Numbered from the stretch's first letter, positions 8,302 to 16,885 are shown. The stretch is 43,814 bases of DNA from Niveispirillum sp. (GCF_017996735.1 NZ_JAGOGJ010000051.1:1-43814), one strand, 5' to 3'. Numbers and translations are program-made. The notes: generated from the sequence alone by a model not told the origin.

Positions 8302-9734
8302 AGCCCCCTAACGGTAAGAACGCGATGCATGGTGCCGAAAGTGCAGTCAGCCTGCTGAAGTCGCTGGATGCCGGTTCAATTGTGGCTTTGGTCGGCCTCG
8401 GCGCCGATATCGTCTTGTTGATTGATCAAGATCAGAAGATTGCCCGTATCCACTATACCGATCCGGACATGGGCCGTTATGGCCTGGACAAGGCCGTCGG
8501 CCAGCGTCTGCAGGATCTGGTGACGATCGAGTCCGTGCCAAAGGTCGATGCCATGCTTGCGGGGCGTGACAGCGCCCGCCAGGCCAGGGGATATCAGGTC
8601 AACCATAGTTGCGAGGGCAAGCCGGACCTGCCGGTACTCTACTCGACCTTTTCCGCTGAGGGTTTTGCCTACACGCTGGCCGTTGGGCGCGAGTTGCGGC
8701 AGCAGATGCTGGATCAGCAGAGGCTGGTCGAAACCCAGATGGAACTGGAAGCCGACTATCGCGAGCTTCAGGAAGCCGAAGCCCGCTATCGCACCGCCTT
8801 CCGCGTATCCAGCATTGCGCATGTCATGCTCGACGGGGAGCGCAAGACCGTTCTGGACGCCAATGCCGCCGCACTCGGCCTGATCGGCGGCGGGGCCACC
8901 GGAATTGTCGGCAAGCCGTTCCGTGACCTTTTCCGCAAGCAGGACAGAGAGGCGCTGGGAGACGCGATTGGTGAGGCACGGCACAGCGCCAGCCCCGTCC
9001 GGCTGGACACGCTGAAGACGGTGAAGGGCGACCCTGTCTCCCTCAGCCTGCGCTCCTACCGCGAAAACGGCGTCACGAACCTGATCGTTTCCGCCTGGCA
9101 GAACGGGGACGCCCAGGAAGCCGGTTCCATGCAGGTGGAAAGACGCAACGAACGCCCCGTCGATCTCGCCGATGTCCCCGAGCCGGCGGTGCAGACGAAC
9201 GATCAGGGGCAGATTGTCGGCGCCAATACCTTGTTCCTCGACCTGACACAGGCACCATCCATCCCTCAGGTGGTCGGACGCAGCCTGGGAACATGGTTCA
9301 CCAAAACCTCGCTTGATCTGCACGTGTTTTATTCCCGGCTGGCGGAAGAACAGGCGGTACGGGGCTTTACGACGACCTTGACGGACAATCTCGGCGGCGA
9401 TCGCCCCGTGCTGATGTCCGCCCGGCGCAATCCCGAAACCGGCCTTACCCAGGTGATCTTCGTCGCGCAGCCGATCAGTATTGAACGGCGGGCGATTCCG
9501 GCCCCCGGCTCCCCCGATCAGGCCGACGGGTTCGCCAATCTGGTCGGTCGCGTGCCGTTGAAGGATCTCGTCCGCGAGTCGCTGGAAGTGATCGAGAAAA
9601 TCTGTATCGAGGCAGCGCTGGACCAGACCAACAACAACCGCGCCTCTGCGGCGGAGATGTTGGGCCTTTCCCGCCAGAGTCTGTACATCAAGCTGCGTCG
9701 GCACGGTCTGGAAGACTACCGTCCTTCGAATTAA
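8298..9734 (+). CDS. ppsR: Transcriptional repressor PpsR/CrtJ
   Basis: Redox- and light-controlled repressor of photosynthesis genes. The 478-aa protein has an N-terminal region, PAS-like regions (about residues 20-130, 165-270 and 290-390) joined by a helical linker rich in Q and E (about 135-165), and a C-terminal Fis-type HTH (NNRASAAEMLGLSRQSLYIKL). The only cysteines are Cys105 and Cys436; Cys436, just before the HTH, matches the DNA-binding-domain redox cysteine of PpsR/CrtJ. The second family cysteine, near residue 250, is absent. The start overlaps the aerR stop. Putative PpsR sites lie upstream of bchF/aerR, bchG and dxs. The identification is firm; the redox behaviour is inferred. 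Confidence 0.95.
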   Translation: MKPPNGKNAMHGAESAVSLLKSLDAGSIVALVGLGADIVLLIDQDQKIARIHYTDPDMGRYGLDKAVGQRLQDLVTIESVPKVDAMLAGRDSARQARGYQVNHSCEGKPDLPVLYSTFSAEGFAYTLAVGRELRQQMLDQQRLVETQMELEADYRELQEAEARYRTAFRVSSIAHVMLDGERKTVLDANAAALGLIGGGATGIVGKPFRDLFRKQDREALGDAIGEARHSASPVRLDTLKTVKGDPVSLSLRSYRENGVTNLIVSAWQNGDAQEAGSMQVERRNERPVDLADVPEPAVQTNDQGQIVGANTLFLDLTQAPSIPQVVGRSLGTWFTKTSLDLHVFYSRLAEEQAVRGFTTTLTDNLGGDRPVLMSARRNPETGLTQVIFVAQPISIERRAIPAPGSPDQADGFANLVGRVPLKDLVRESLEVIEKICIEAALDQTNNNRASAAEMLGLSRQSLYIKLRRHGLEDYRPSN

Positions 9735-9824
9735 TCTTCCTTCTCCCTCCACCGCCGATCCATTGGCTGTGTGCAGGCACGCAGCGACGAGACGTGCCGT
9801 CCGCGTGACTGTCAACCGGACAAG

Positions 9825-9842
9825 TGTCAATTCAGATTGACA
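9825..9842. promoter_or_regulatory. Perfect PpsR/CrtJ palindrome upstream of bchG
   Basis: TGTCAATTCAGATTGACA fits TGT-N12-ACA exactly, with six-base perfect arms. It ends 30 bases before the bchG ATG and covers the predicted -35 hexamer. A weaker TGTCAACCGGACA-like element lies just upstream at 9810-9822. Confidence 0.8.
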
Positions 9843-9866
9843 CTCCCCTTGGGGCGGGCATAGCAT
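9837..9866 (+). promoter_or_regulatory. Predicted bchG promoter, possibly leaderless
   Basis: TTGACA (9837-9842), an 18-base spacer, then TAGCAT (9861-9866). A start about 7 bases after the -10 would fall on or next to the bchG ATG at 9873. No Shine-Dalgarno sequence lies between, so the mRNA may be leaderless. Confidence 0.45.
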
Positions 9867-9872
9867 CCCTTC

Positions 9873-10793
9873 ATGGAGATCACCCACACAGAGCGACGAC
9901 AACGTGAATGGCCGGGCCCGTCGGCGGTGCTCGCGCTGTTGAAACCCATTACGTGGTTTCCCCCGATGTGGGCCTATGCCTGCGGGGTGGTGTCGTCGGG
10001 CCAATCGTTGAGTACGGCCGCGCTGGCGGCGGTGCTGGGCATAATCCTGGCCGGTCCCTTGCTCTGCGGCACCAGTCAGGCCGTCAATGACTGGTTCGAC
10101 CGGCATGTCGATGCGATAAACGAACCGAACCGGGTCATTCCCTCCGGTCGGATGCCGGGTCGATGGGGTCTGTACATCGCCTTGCTGATGTCCATGCTGT
10201 CGGCCGCCGTCGCGGCGCTGCTGGGACCACTTGTCTTCATGGCGGCCTTGGTGGGACTGGCGCTGGCCTGGGCGTACAGTGCGCCCCCCTTCCGCTTCAA
10301 GCAGAATGGCTGGGTCGGTAACGGCGCCGTGGGCTTAAGCTATGAAACACTGCCCTGGATCACAGCGGCAACGGCGATGACGGGGATGGTCCCCCATACA
10401 AATCTCCTGTTGGCGGCCGTTCTTTATGGCATCGGCGCGCATGGAATCCTGACCCTGAACGACTTCAAGTCGATCCGGGGCGACCGGGAAATGAAGATTT
10501 CCACGCTGCCGGTTCTGCACGGTGCCATGGCGGCGGCGCGGATCGCCTGCTTGGTCATGGCGCTGCCGCAACTGGCCATGTCCGGCCTTCTGGTCGCCTG
10601 GTCCCTGCCCTACCACGCCGCCGCCATTGCGGTTCTGCTGGCCGTCCAACTGGCCTGCATGCGCCGTTTCCTGCGTGATCCGATCGGTCTGGCGGTCTGG
10701 TATTCCTCGGTCGGCGTCGGTCTTTATGTCACCGGCATGATGGTTGCTGCCTTTGGCCTGCGCAATGCGGCGCTCACCAACTCTCTTGGTTGA
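9873..10793 (+). CDS. bchG: Bacteriochlorophyll synthase (prenyl transferase) BchG
   Basis: UbiA-family membrane prenyltransferase that esterifies bacteriochlorophyllide a with geranylgeranyl or phytyl diphosphate. The 306-aa protein has the expected multiple membrane segments. The conserved aspartate-rich site NDWFDRHVDAINEPNR (about residues 70-85) binds the Mg2+-diphosphate, and NGWVGNGAVGLSYETLPW is family-typical. A second polar motif, TLNDFKSIRGDREM, lies about 191-206. No ribosome binding site precedes the ATG. It begins a plus-strand run with a PucC-like transporter and bchP, the bchG-orf428-bchP order known from purple bacteria. Confidence 0.96.
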   Translation: MEITHTERRQREWPGPSAVLALLKPITWFPPMWAYACGVVSSGQSLSTAALAAVLGIILAGPLLCGTSQAVNDWFDRHVDAINEPNRVIPSGRMPGRWGLYIALLMSMLSAAVAALLGPLVFMAALVGLALAWAYSAPPFRFKQNGWVGNGAVGLSYETLPWITAATAMTGMVPHTNLLLAAVLYGIGAHGILTLNDFKSIRGDREMKISTLPVLHGAMAAARIACLVMALPQLAMSGLLVAWSLPYHAAAIAVLLAVQLACMRRFLRDPIGLAVWYSSVGVGLYVTGMMVAAFGLRNAALTNSLG

Positions 10794-10803
10794 GGACAAG
10801 GTC

Positions 10804-12189
10804 ATGAACATCGGCGCCCAGGCTGTTTCCCACCATGAAGGTTCCCGGAAAACAGCCCCGGGCGGTGGGTTGGGCTGGTTCGACATCCTGCGTCTGGGGC
10901 TTGTCCAGGCCGCATTGGGCGCGATCGTGGTGCTGACCAATTCCACTTTGAACCGCGTGATGATCGTTGAACTGGGGCTGGCCGCCGTCATTCCGGGCTT
11001 GCTGGTGGGGCTGCATTATGGCGTGCAGATTTCGCGGCCGCTGTGGGGGCACCGGTCCGATACGGGCGGGTCGCGGACCATCTGGATTCTGATCGGGCTG
11101 GCGTTGCTGGCATTCGCGGGCACACTTGCCTCCGCCACGACGCTGTTATTTACGCACAGTCCCATGCTGGGCCTAGCCGTGGCGTTTATCGCCTATGTGC
11201 TGATCGGGATTGGGATCGGGGCCAGCGGCACCTCGCTGCTGGCGCTGCTCGCCACCCGAACGGCACCGGAACGCCGGGCCACGGCCGCCACGATCACCTG
11301 GATGATGATGATCATGGGCATCATCGTGACATCGATCGTCACCGGCATCGCGCTGGAGCCGTATTCCCATATGCGCCTCGTCGAGGTCACGGCCGCAACC
11401 GGTGCTGTTGCGTTCTGTCTCGCCTGGCTGTCGGTACTGGGTATTGAACGCAGGCCCGTTGTGACAGCGGTTCTGGCGGCCGCGGCGCCACCGGCTCGGT
11501 TCAGTGACAGCCTTCGGGAGGTTTGGCAGGATGGTGAGGCACGCCTGTTCACCTTGTTCATCGCAATGTCGATGCTGGCCTATTCCACCCAGGATCTGAT
11601 CCTGGAACCTTTCGCGGGCATGCTGTTTGGCATGACGCCGGGGCAGTCCACGCAGCTTTCCGGCTTGCAGCATGCCGGTGTTTTCACTGGCATGGCCGTC
11701 GTGGGCCTTGGCGGCTTTTTCTTCAGTCGCCGGGTGCCCGGCCTGCCCAGACTTTTCATCATCACGGGGTGCATCGGCTCCGCGATGGCGTTGGCCCTTC
11801 TTTGTCTGGCCGCAACTCTCGCCCCCCATTGGCCACTTCCCCCCCATATCTTCATTCTGGGCTTTGCAAACGGGATGTTCGCCGTTGCCGCGATCGGCAC
11901 CATGATGCAATTGGCCACGCGGGGCAGGACGGGGAATGCCGGCATGCGCATGGGCGTCTGGGGGGCCGCACAGGCGATATCCTTCGGGCTTGGCGGCCTT
12001 CTGGGCAGTGTTGCGCTGGATATGGGCCGCGCGGCCATGGGCGATGATGGCAGCGCCTTTGGCATGGTTTTCGTCCTGGAGGCCCTGCTCTTCCTGGCCT
12101 CCACGGTTGTGGCCCTACGGATCGGGCGACCGCAGGCCCCACGGGCCGTATCCCGTTCCGGATCGCCCTCCATTCAGGCGGCGGAGTAA
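10804..12189 (+). CDS. PucC/LhaA-type BCD-family MFS protein
   Basis: Twelve-helix MFS protein of the PucC/LhaA/ORF428 group, linked to bacteriochlorophyll delivery or light-harvesting assembly. From the ATG at 10804 it is 461 aa. A GAGGA sequence precedes the start and the bchG stop is only 10 bases upstream; the longer in-frame extension overlaps bchG and is unlikely. Conserved features include GWFDILRLGLVQAALGAIVVLTNSTLNRVMIVE near the N-terminus and the DLILEPFAGMLFGMTPGQST segment in the second half. Position between bchG and bchP matches orf428 (bch2) of Rhodobacter. The exact transported or inserted cargo is not established, and the distinction from lhaA rests on context. Confidence 0.9.
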   Translation: MNIGAQAVSHHEGSRKTAPGGGLGWFDILRLGLVQAALGAIVVLTNSTLNRVMIVELGLAAVIPGLLVGLHYGVQISRPLWGHRSDTGGSRTIWILIGLALLAFAGTLASATTLLFTHSPMLGLAVAFIAYVLIGIGIGASGTSLLALLATRTAPERRATAATITWMMMIMGIIVTSIVTGIALEPYSHMRLVEVTAATGAVAFCLAWLSVLGIERRPVVTAVLAAAAPPARFSDSLREVWQDGEARLFTLFIAMSMLAYSTQDLILEPFAGMLFGMTPGQSTQLSGLQHAGVFTGMAVVGLGGFFFSRRVPGLPRLFIITGCIGSAMALALLCLAATLAPHWPLPPHIFILGFANGMFAVAAIGTMMQLATRGRTGNAGMRMGVWGAAQAISFGLGGLLGSVALDMGRAAMGDDGSAFGMVFVLEALLFLASTVVALRIGRPQAPRAVSRSGSPSIQAAE

Positions 12190-12192
12190 AGC

Positions 12193-13458
12193 ATGGCAAC
12201 CTCCCAGACCCAAGCCAACCCGGCGGATCGCGCCACCGCGCTGCCGGACATTTACGACGTGGCCGTCATTGGCGGCGGCCCCAGCGGCACGATGGCGGCC
12301 GAAAGTCTCGTGAAGTTGGGGCGCACCGTGTTGCTGGTTGATCCCGGCAACCGCATCAAGCCCTGTGGCGGCGCCATCCCGTCGCGAACCCTGCGGGATT
12401 TTGCCATACCGGAGGAAATGCTGGTGGCCCGCGCCACTGCCGCCCGGATCATCGCCCCGTCCGGACGACGGGTGGAAATGCGGATCGGTGACATCGGTTA
12501 TGTCGGGATGGTGGACCGGGCCAGCTTCGATCCCTATCTGCGCAGCCGGGCGGAACAGGCAGGTGCCCGCCTGTTCAAGGGCAAACTGGTCACGATGGAA
12601 GAGCGTGCCGACCACACATTGCAACTGTCCCTCGCCCCGGCAGATACCGACCCCGCTTCGCCGCCGGTGATCATGTATGCCCGGATGGTCATTGGTGCGG
12701 ATGGGGCCAATTCCACGGTGCGCCGCCTGATGTTTCCGGCCAACAAACGCCCCCCCTATGTCTTCGCCTATCACGAGATCATCGAAAGCCCGGCAGCGGG
12801 TGAGGTCCAGGCATTCACGCCCGACTGCTGTGACGTCATCTATGATGGCCGCGTTTCGCCGGACTTTTATGGATGGGTCTTTCCCCATGGCAACCACACC
12901 TCTGTCGGTTGCGGGTCAGGCGCAAAGGGGCATGATCTGCGCGGTGCAACGGAAAGGCTGCGGCACTCGGCCGGCCTCGCCGCCTGCCGGGTCATCCGTC
13001 GCGAAGGCGCGCCACTGCCCTTAAAACCCATGCGGCGATGGGACAATGGGCGGAATGTCCTGCTGACCGGGGACGCGGCCGGCACGGTTGCCCCGGCCTC
13101 TGGCGAGGGTATCCATTATGCGATGCTCTGCGGCCGGCTTTGCGCCGATGCCGTCGATTCCTTCTTGAAAACAAACAAGCCCTCTGACCTGAAGCAGGCG
13201 CGGCGGCGGTTCATGCGCGCCCATGGCCGCGTGTTCTTCATTCTGGGCATCATGCAGGCTGTCTGGTACCGCAATGACCGGTTCCGGGAAAAATTCGTGG
13301 CCATGTGTGCCGACCCGGATGTTCAGCGCCTGACCTGGGAATCCTATCTGAACAAGGCGCTGGTGCGGCGCGACCCGCTGGCGCATATCCGCGTCTTTTT
13401 CAAGGATCTCAAAGCCTTGCTCGGCATCCAGGCGGGTAGACATGACACTGTTGCTTGA
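12193..13458 (+). CDS. bchP: Geranylgeranyl diphosphate/bacteriochlorophyll reductase BchP
   Basis: FAD-dependent reductase that saturates three double bonds of the geranylgeranyl tail to give phytyl. The protein is 421 aa. It has an N-terminal Rossmann motif (VAVIGGGPSGTMAAESL, about residues 18-35), the geranylgeranyl-reductase signature KPCGGAIPSRTL, and a second FAD-contact region VLLTGDAAGTVAPASGEGIHYAM (about 292-314). It starts three bases after the upstream transporter stop. Its 3' end overlaps the next small gene by 17 bases. It acts after or together with BchG in the same operon. Confidence 0.96.
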   Translation: MATSQTQANPADRATALPDIYDVAVIGGGPSGTMAAESLVKLGRTVLLVDPGNRIKPCGGAIPSRTLRDFAIPEEMLVARATAARIIAPSGRRVEMRIGDIGYVGMVDRASFDPYLRSRAEQAGARLFKGKLVTMEERADHTLQLSLAPADTDPASPPVIMYARMVIGADGANSTVRRLMFPANKRPPYVFAYHEIIESPAAGEVQAFTPDCCDVIYDGRVSPDFYGWVFPHGNHTSVGCGSGAKGHDLRGATERLRHSAGLAACRVIRREGAPLPLKPMRRWDNGRNVLLTGDAAGTVAPASGEGIHYAMLCGRLCADAVDSFLKTNKPSDLKQARRRFMRAHGRVFFILGIMQAVWYRNDRFREKFVAMCADPDVQRLTWESYLNKALVRRDPLAHIRVFFKDLKALLGIQAGRHDTVA

Positions 13459-13738
13459 CGGGCTCCAGAATGGCTGGATCTGCTTGTTCGCTATTCTTGT
13501 GCTGTGGGTCGAGACGGCGGCACTGTCTCTACGATCCAGCGAACCCGGTCGGCGCTTTGGCAGCTTGTGCGCCAACGCCTGTTCCGGGACCTGCCTGCTC
13601 GCGGCCCTGGGGCTGGCCCTTCGCGGAGAGAACCCTATCTGGATATTGATCCTGCTGGCGGCGTCACTTGTGGCACATGCCCTCGACATCGTGACACGGG
13701 GCCCGCGCTCAGGAACGGCTGTTCAGCCGCAGGACTGA
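13442..13738 (+). CDS. Small membrane protein downstream of bchP, function unknown
   Basis: The 98-aa protein has two clear hydrophobic segments (about residues 11-29 and 66-84) and a central region with two cysteines (SLCANACSGTC). I do not recognise a family. It overlaps the bchP 3' end by 17 bases, so it is probably translated with bchP. Its own 3' end overlaps the convergent tspO gene by 30 bases. A role in pigment handling or membrane assembly is suggested only by its position. It could be a spurious frame, but the coupling and the hydrophobic pattern favour a real gene. Confidence 0.6.
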   Translation: MTLLLDGLQNGWICLFAILVLWVETAALSLRSSEPGRRFGSLCANACSGTCLLAALGLALRGENPIWILILLAASLVAHALDIVTRGPRSGTAVQPQD

Positions 13739-14155
13739 GTAATTGAGGAACGCGGCAATTGTCACCCACGCCAGATAAGGGAGGAAAAGAAGGGCTGCAA
13801 TTTCTGAGACGGGCCAGGAGGTGAGGATGAAGCCCAGGATCGATACCCAGAGCGCGATCACATCCGCCAATGCCAGGCGCATCCGGCGTAATCCGAAAAA
13901 CATCCATGACCACATGGCATTGACGATGATCTGAACGCCCCAGAATGCCATTGGCAGGGACCAGCCCGAGAGGGTCCAAACCCGCCAGCCGGCATAGGCG
14001 ATGGCTGCGTAAAGCAGCGTCCAAACGACGGGAAAGGCCCAGTTTGGCGGCGTCCAGGTGGGTTTTCTGAGGCTGTCATACCATTCGCCAGGCTTAAAAA
14101 TCGCCCCGCTGGACGCCGCGATCACGACGATACCGATGAACATAAGAGCCGCCAC
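13709..14155 (-). CDS. tspO: TspO/MBR-family tryptophan-rich sensory protein
   Basis: Outer-membrane or envelope five-helix protein of the TspO/MBR (peripheral benzodiazepine receptor) family that binds tetrapyrroles. In Rhodobacter it represses photosynthesis genes in oxygen by altering tetrapyrrole flux. The 148-aa sequence has the family signature WYDSLRKPTWTPPNWAFPVVWTLLY and the later NAMWSWMFFGLRRMRLALAD motif. The start is GTG at 14155, preceded by a strong AGGAGG with good spacing. It is transcribed against bchP and its neighbour and divergently from the cytochrome c gene; the 158-base gap between those starts must hold both promoters. No PpsR-type palindrome was seen there. Confidence 0.95.
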   Translation of the reverse strand: MAALMFIGIVVIAASSGAIFKPGEWYDSLRKPTWTPPNWAFPVVWTLLYAAIAYAGWRVWTLSGWSLPMAFWGVQIIVNAMWSWMFFGLRRMRLALADVIALWVSILGFILTSWPVSEIAALLFLPYLAWVTIAAFLNYSVLRLNSRS

Positions 14156-14313
14156 GAAATCCTCCTACCACCTGATGGGCAGTTGAAACAGTAAACGAAT
14201 GGACGCATTGCGCAATGATCTCTCCGATCAACGCGCCGTCACAGGGTCAGATCCAACTGACTGCTTCCGCTCTATCGATTGGAAAACACACAACTTCTCC
14301 ATAGGAGGTAAGC

Positions 14314-14703
14314 ATGTCTAGAATCCTGACGCTCGCCTGCTTCATTGCCCTTACCATCTTGCCTGCGACAGCCCATGCCGAGGACGGCGATGCGGCAGCA
14401 GGCAAACTGGTGTTCAACAAGTGCATGGCCTGCCACAATGCCGACAATGACAAGCCCAAGGTCGGGCCGTCCCTGATGGGGTTATTCGGGCGCCAGCCGG
14501 GGACAGTCGCAGGCTACACATACTCCAAATCAATGGTTGATTTTGGTGTTGGCAAAACCTGGGACGAGACGCTGCTGAAGGCCTATCTCCCCAATCCCAA
14601 AACCCTGGTCGCCGGCACCAAAATGGCCTTTCCCGGTTTGAAGACGGATAAGGAGATCATCGACGTGATCGCCTATCTCAAACAATTCAGCCCCCGCAAG
14701 TGA
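14314..14703 (+). CDS. Periplasmic class I cytochrome c (cytochrome c2-like)
   Basis: The 129-aa precursor has a signal peptide (about residues 1-22, ending in AHA), a single haem motif CMACH (Cys37, Cys40, His41) and a likely axial Met104 in GTKMAFPG. The pattern GPSLMGLFGRQPGT followed by YSKSMVDFG is typical of cytochrome c2/iso-c2 and mitochondrial-type cytochrome c. A strong ribosome binding site (AGGAGGT) precedes the ATG. Within a photosynthesis cluster the likely job is carrying electrons between the cytochrome bc1 complex and the reaction centre or oxidase. A strong hairpin follows the gene. Confidence 0.92.
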   Translation: MSRILTLACFIALTILPATAHAEDGDAAAGKLVFNKCMACHNADNDKPKVGPSLMGLFGRQPGTVAGYTYSKSMVDFGVGKTWDETLLKAYLPNPKTLVAGTKMAFPGLKTDKEIIDVIAYLKQFSPRK

Positions 14704-14709
14704 GGACGG

Positions 14710-14750
14710 TTTTGGTGCCGCCGGGTCAACCAGTCGGCACCAAAATCTTT
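14710..14750 (+). terminator. Intrinsic terminator after cytochrome c gene
   Basis: Eleven-base perfect stem (TTTTGGTGCCG at 14710-14720 with CGGCACCAAAA at 14735-14745) and a 14-base loop, followed by TCTTT. It starts seven bases after the stop and isolates dxs from the cytochrome gene. Confidence 0.75.
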
Positions 14751-14755
14751 AAAAG

Positions 14756-14773
14756 TGTAAATAGAAGTTTACA
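14756..14773. promoter_or_regulatory. Perfect PpsR/CrtJ palindrome upstream of dxs
   Basis: TGTAAATAGAAGTTTACA fits TGT-N12-ACA exactly, with TGTAAA/TTTACA arms. A weak promoter can be drawn using TTTACA (14768-14773) as -35 and GACTAT about 17 bases later. The dxs ATG is 123 bases downstream of the box. Confidence 0.75.
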
Positions 14774-14895
14774 CTCCAGCCGGTTTCCGTGACTATCAAT
14801 CTTGACGCGCCCTACCGGAAAGGCGGAGGGCATCCATACAGAAAGACGGCAGGGATCACCTGCGGTGCGCATGCTCATGCGCAGGAGGATACGCA

Positions 14896-16803
14896 ATGGG
14901 CCAGTTATCCCCATCTTCACAGACACCTTTGCTGGATGGCATCCGCGACGCCGCGAATCTTCGCACCTTGTCGGATGACGATCTGGTGACCCTTGCAAAA
15001 GAGCTTCGGTCGGAAACGCTCTCCATCGTCTCTGAAACCGGCGGCCACCTGGGATCAAGCCTCGGGGTGGTTGAACTGACCGTCGCCTTGCACGCCGTGT
15101 TCGACACGCCGCATGACAAGCTGATCTGGGATGTCGGGCATCAATGCTATCCCCACAAGGTGCTGACAGGCCGGCGCGACGCCATGCGCAAGTTGCGTAA
15201 ACAGGGCGGGCCTTCCGGTTTCACAAGACGGGCCGAAAGCGCGCATGATCCGTTTGGCGCCGCCCATTCCTCCACCTCCATTTCCGCCGGATTGGGTTTT
15301 GCCGTGGCGCGGGAACTGGGCGCGGATGTCGGCGATGTCATATGCGTCATTGGTGACGGCGCATTGTCCGCCGGCATGGCGTTCGAGGCCATCAACAATG
15401 CAGGTGCGCTGGGCCATCGCCTTTTTGTGATCCTCAACGACAATGCCATGTCGATCTCGCCTCCAACAGGCGCCCTGTCCACCCATTTGGATCACCTTGC
15501 CCAGCCATCCCGCACAGCGACGGGCAACGCTGCGGCAACCGGCGTGACCAGTCTTTTTGAACAGATGGGCTTTTCATACCATGGTCCGGTGGACGGCCAT
15601 GACCTGAAGGGGTTGCTGCACACGCTGCGCCGTTTGAAACGCGAGGCGGACGGCCCGGTCCTGCTGCATGCACTGACCCGGAAAGGGGCCGGGTATGTCC
15701 ATGCCGAAACGGCAGAGGACAAATTTCACGGCGTTTCCCCTTTCGATATCGCCACGGGCGCCCAGGCAAAATCTCCCAGCAGAGCGCCCAGCTTCACCAA
15801 GGTTTTTGCCAACGCGCTGATCGCGGAGGCCCATCATGACAGCCGCATCATCGGCATCACGGCCGCCATGGCGGCAGGGACCGGCATCGATCTGTTCGCC
15901 CGTTCCTTTCCGGAACGGGCTTTTGATGTCGGCATCGCTGAACAACATGCGGTGACCTTCGCCGCCGGCCTTGCCGCCAGCGGGCTGCGCCCCTTCTGCG
16001 CGATCTACTCCACTTTCCTGCAGCGGGCCTATGACCAGATCGTTCACGATGTGGCCCTGCAAAGACTGCCCGTACGTTTCGCCATCGACAGGGCCGGCCT
16101 GGTCGGGGCCGATGGCCCCACCCATGCCGGTTCGTTCGATATCGGTTATCTGGCAAATCTTCCCGGTTTCACCGTGATGGCGGCCAGCGACGAGGCAGAG
16201 CTCGTCCATATGGTTGCAACCGCGGCGGCCCATGATTCGGGGCCGATCGCATTCCGATACCCGCGCGGGGAGGGTTCGGGTGTCCCGCTGCCGGCACGGG
16301 GAAAGGTTCTGCCGATCGGTCGGGGACGCGTGGTGGAAAATGGATCAACCGTCGCGCTTCTGTCCTTTGGCGCACGGTTGGGTCAATGCCTGGCGGCACG
16401 TCAGGCCCTGGCAGCCCACGGCATCTCCGTAACGGTGGCGGACGCGCGTTTCGCCAAGCCCCTTGATACGGCCCTCATCGACGATCTTGTATCGCGTCAC
16501 CGCCTGCTCGTCACAATAGAGGAGGGGGCGACAGGGGGATTTGGGGCGCTCGTCCTGCATCACCTCGCGGCGCGCGGAATGCTTGATGGACGATGCGGAT
16601 TGCGGACGATGACGCTGCCCGACAATTTCATGGCGCATGCATCGCCCGAAGAAATGTACAGGACGGCCAACCTGAATGCCGAGCATATTCAACGGCTGGT
16701 CATCGATGCCCTTGACCTTTTTGAAAGAGCGCGCGGATCCCCCCTGCCCTTTTCCGGCGGCGAGGCGCAAGGCTCCGATGCTCGCGGCATCGCAGCCGAG
16801 TAA
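14896..16803 (+). CDS. dxs: 1-deoxy-D-xylulose-5-phosphate synthase
   Basis: Thiamine-diphosphate enzyme that joins pyruvate and glyceraldehyde 3-phosphate to give DXP, entry to the MEP isoprenoid pathway. This feeds carotenoids, quinones and the bacteriochlorophyll tail. The 635-aa length fits the family. Visible motifs are GHQCYPHKVLTGR, the ThDP motif GDGALSAGMAFEAINNAG...NDN, the catalytic-Glu region VGIAEQHAVTFAAG and the C-terminal transketolase domain. A strong AGGAGG lies eight bases before the ATG. A PpsR-type palindrome and a terminator lie upstream, so it has its own promoter. Many phototrophs carry a second dxs inside the photosynthesis cluster; whether this genome has another copy is unknown. 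Confidence 0.97.
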   Translation: MGQLSPSSQTPLLDGIRDAANLRTLSDDDLVTLAKELRSETLSIVSETGGHLGSSLGVVELTVALHAVFDTPHDKLIWDVGHQCYPHKVLTGRRDAMRKLRKQGGPSGFTRRAESAHDPFGAAHSSTSISAGLGFAVARELGADVGDVICVIGDGALSAGMAFEAINNAGALGHRLFVILNDNAMSISPPTGALSTHLDHLAQPSRTATGNAAATGVTSLFEQMGFSYHGPVDGHDLKGLLHTLRRLKREADGPVLLHALTRKGAGYVHAETAEDKFHGVSPFDIATGAQAKSPSRAPSFTKVFANALIAEAHHDSRIIGITAAMAAGTGIDLFARSFPERAFDVGIAEQHAVTFAAGLAASGLRPFCAIYSTFLQRAYDQIVHDVALQRLPVRFAIDRAGLVGADGPTHAGSFDIGYLANLPGFTVMAASDEAELVHMVATAAAHDSGPIAFRYPRGEGSGVPLPARGKVLPIGRGRVVENGSTVALLSFGARLGQCLAARQALAAHGISVTVADARFAKPLDTALIDDLVSRHRLLVTIEEGATGGFGALVLHHLAARGMLDGRCGLRTMTLPDNFMAHASPEEMYRTANLNAEHIQRLVIDALDLFERARGSPLPFSGGEAQGSDARGIAAE

Positions 16804-16885
16804 CCGCCACAACCGGGTCAATGACAGGCATCAATCCGGCGATGAAAAAAATTGCAGAATCGTCGGGATGGGGTAATCTCGCGCC

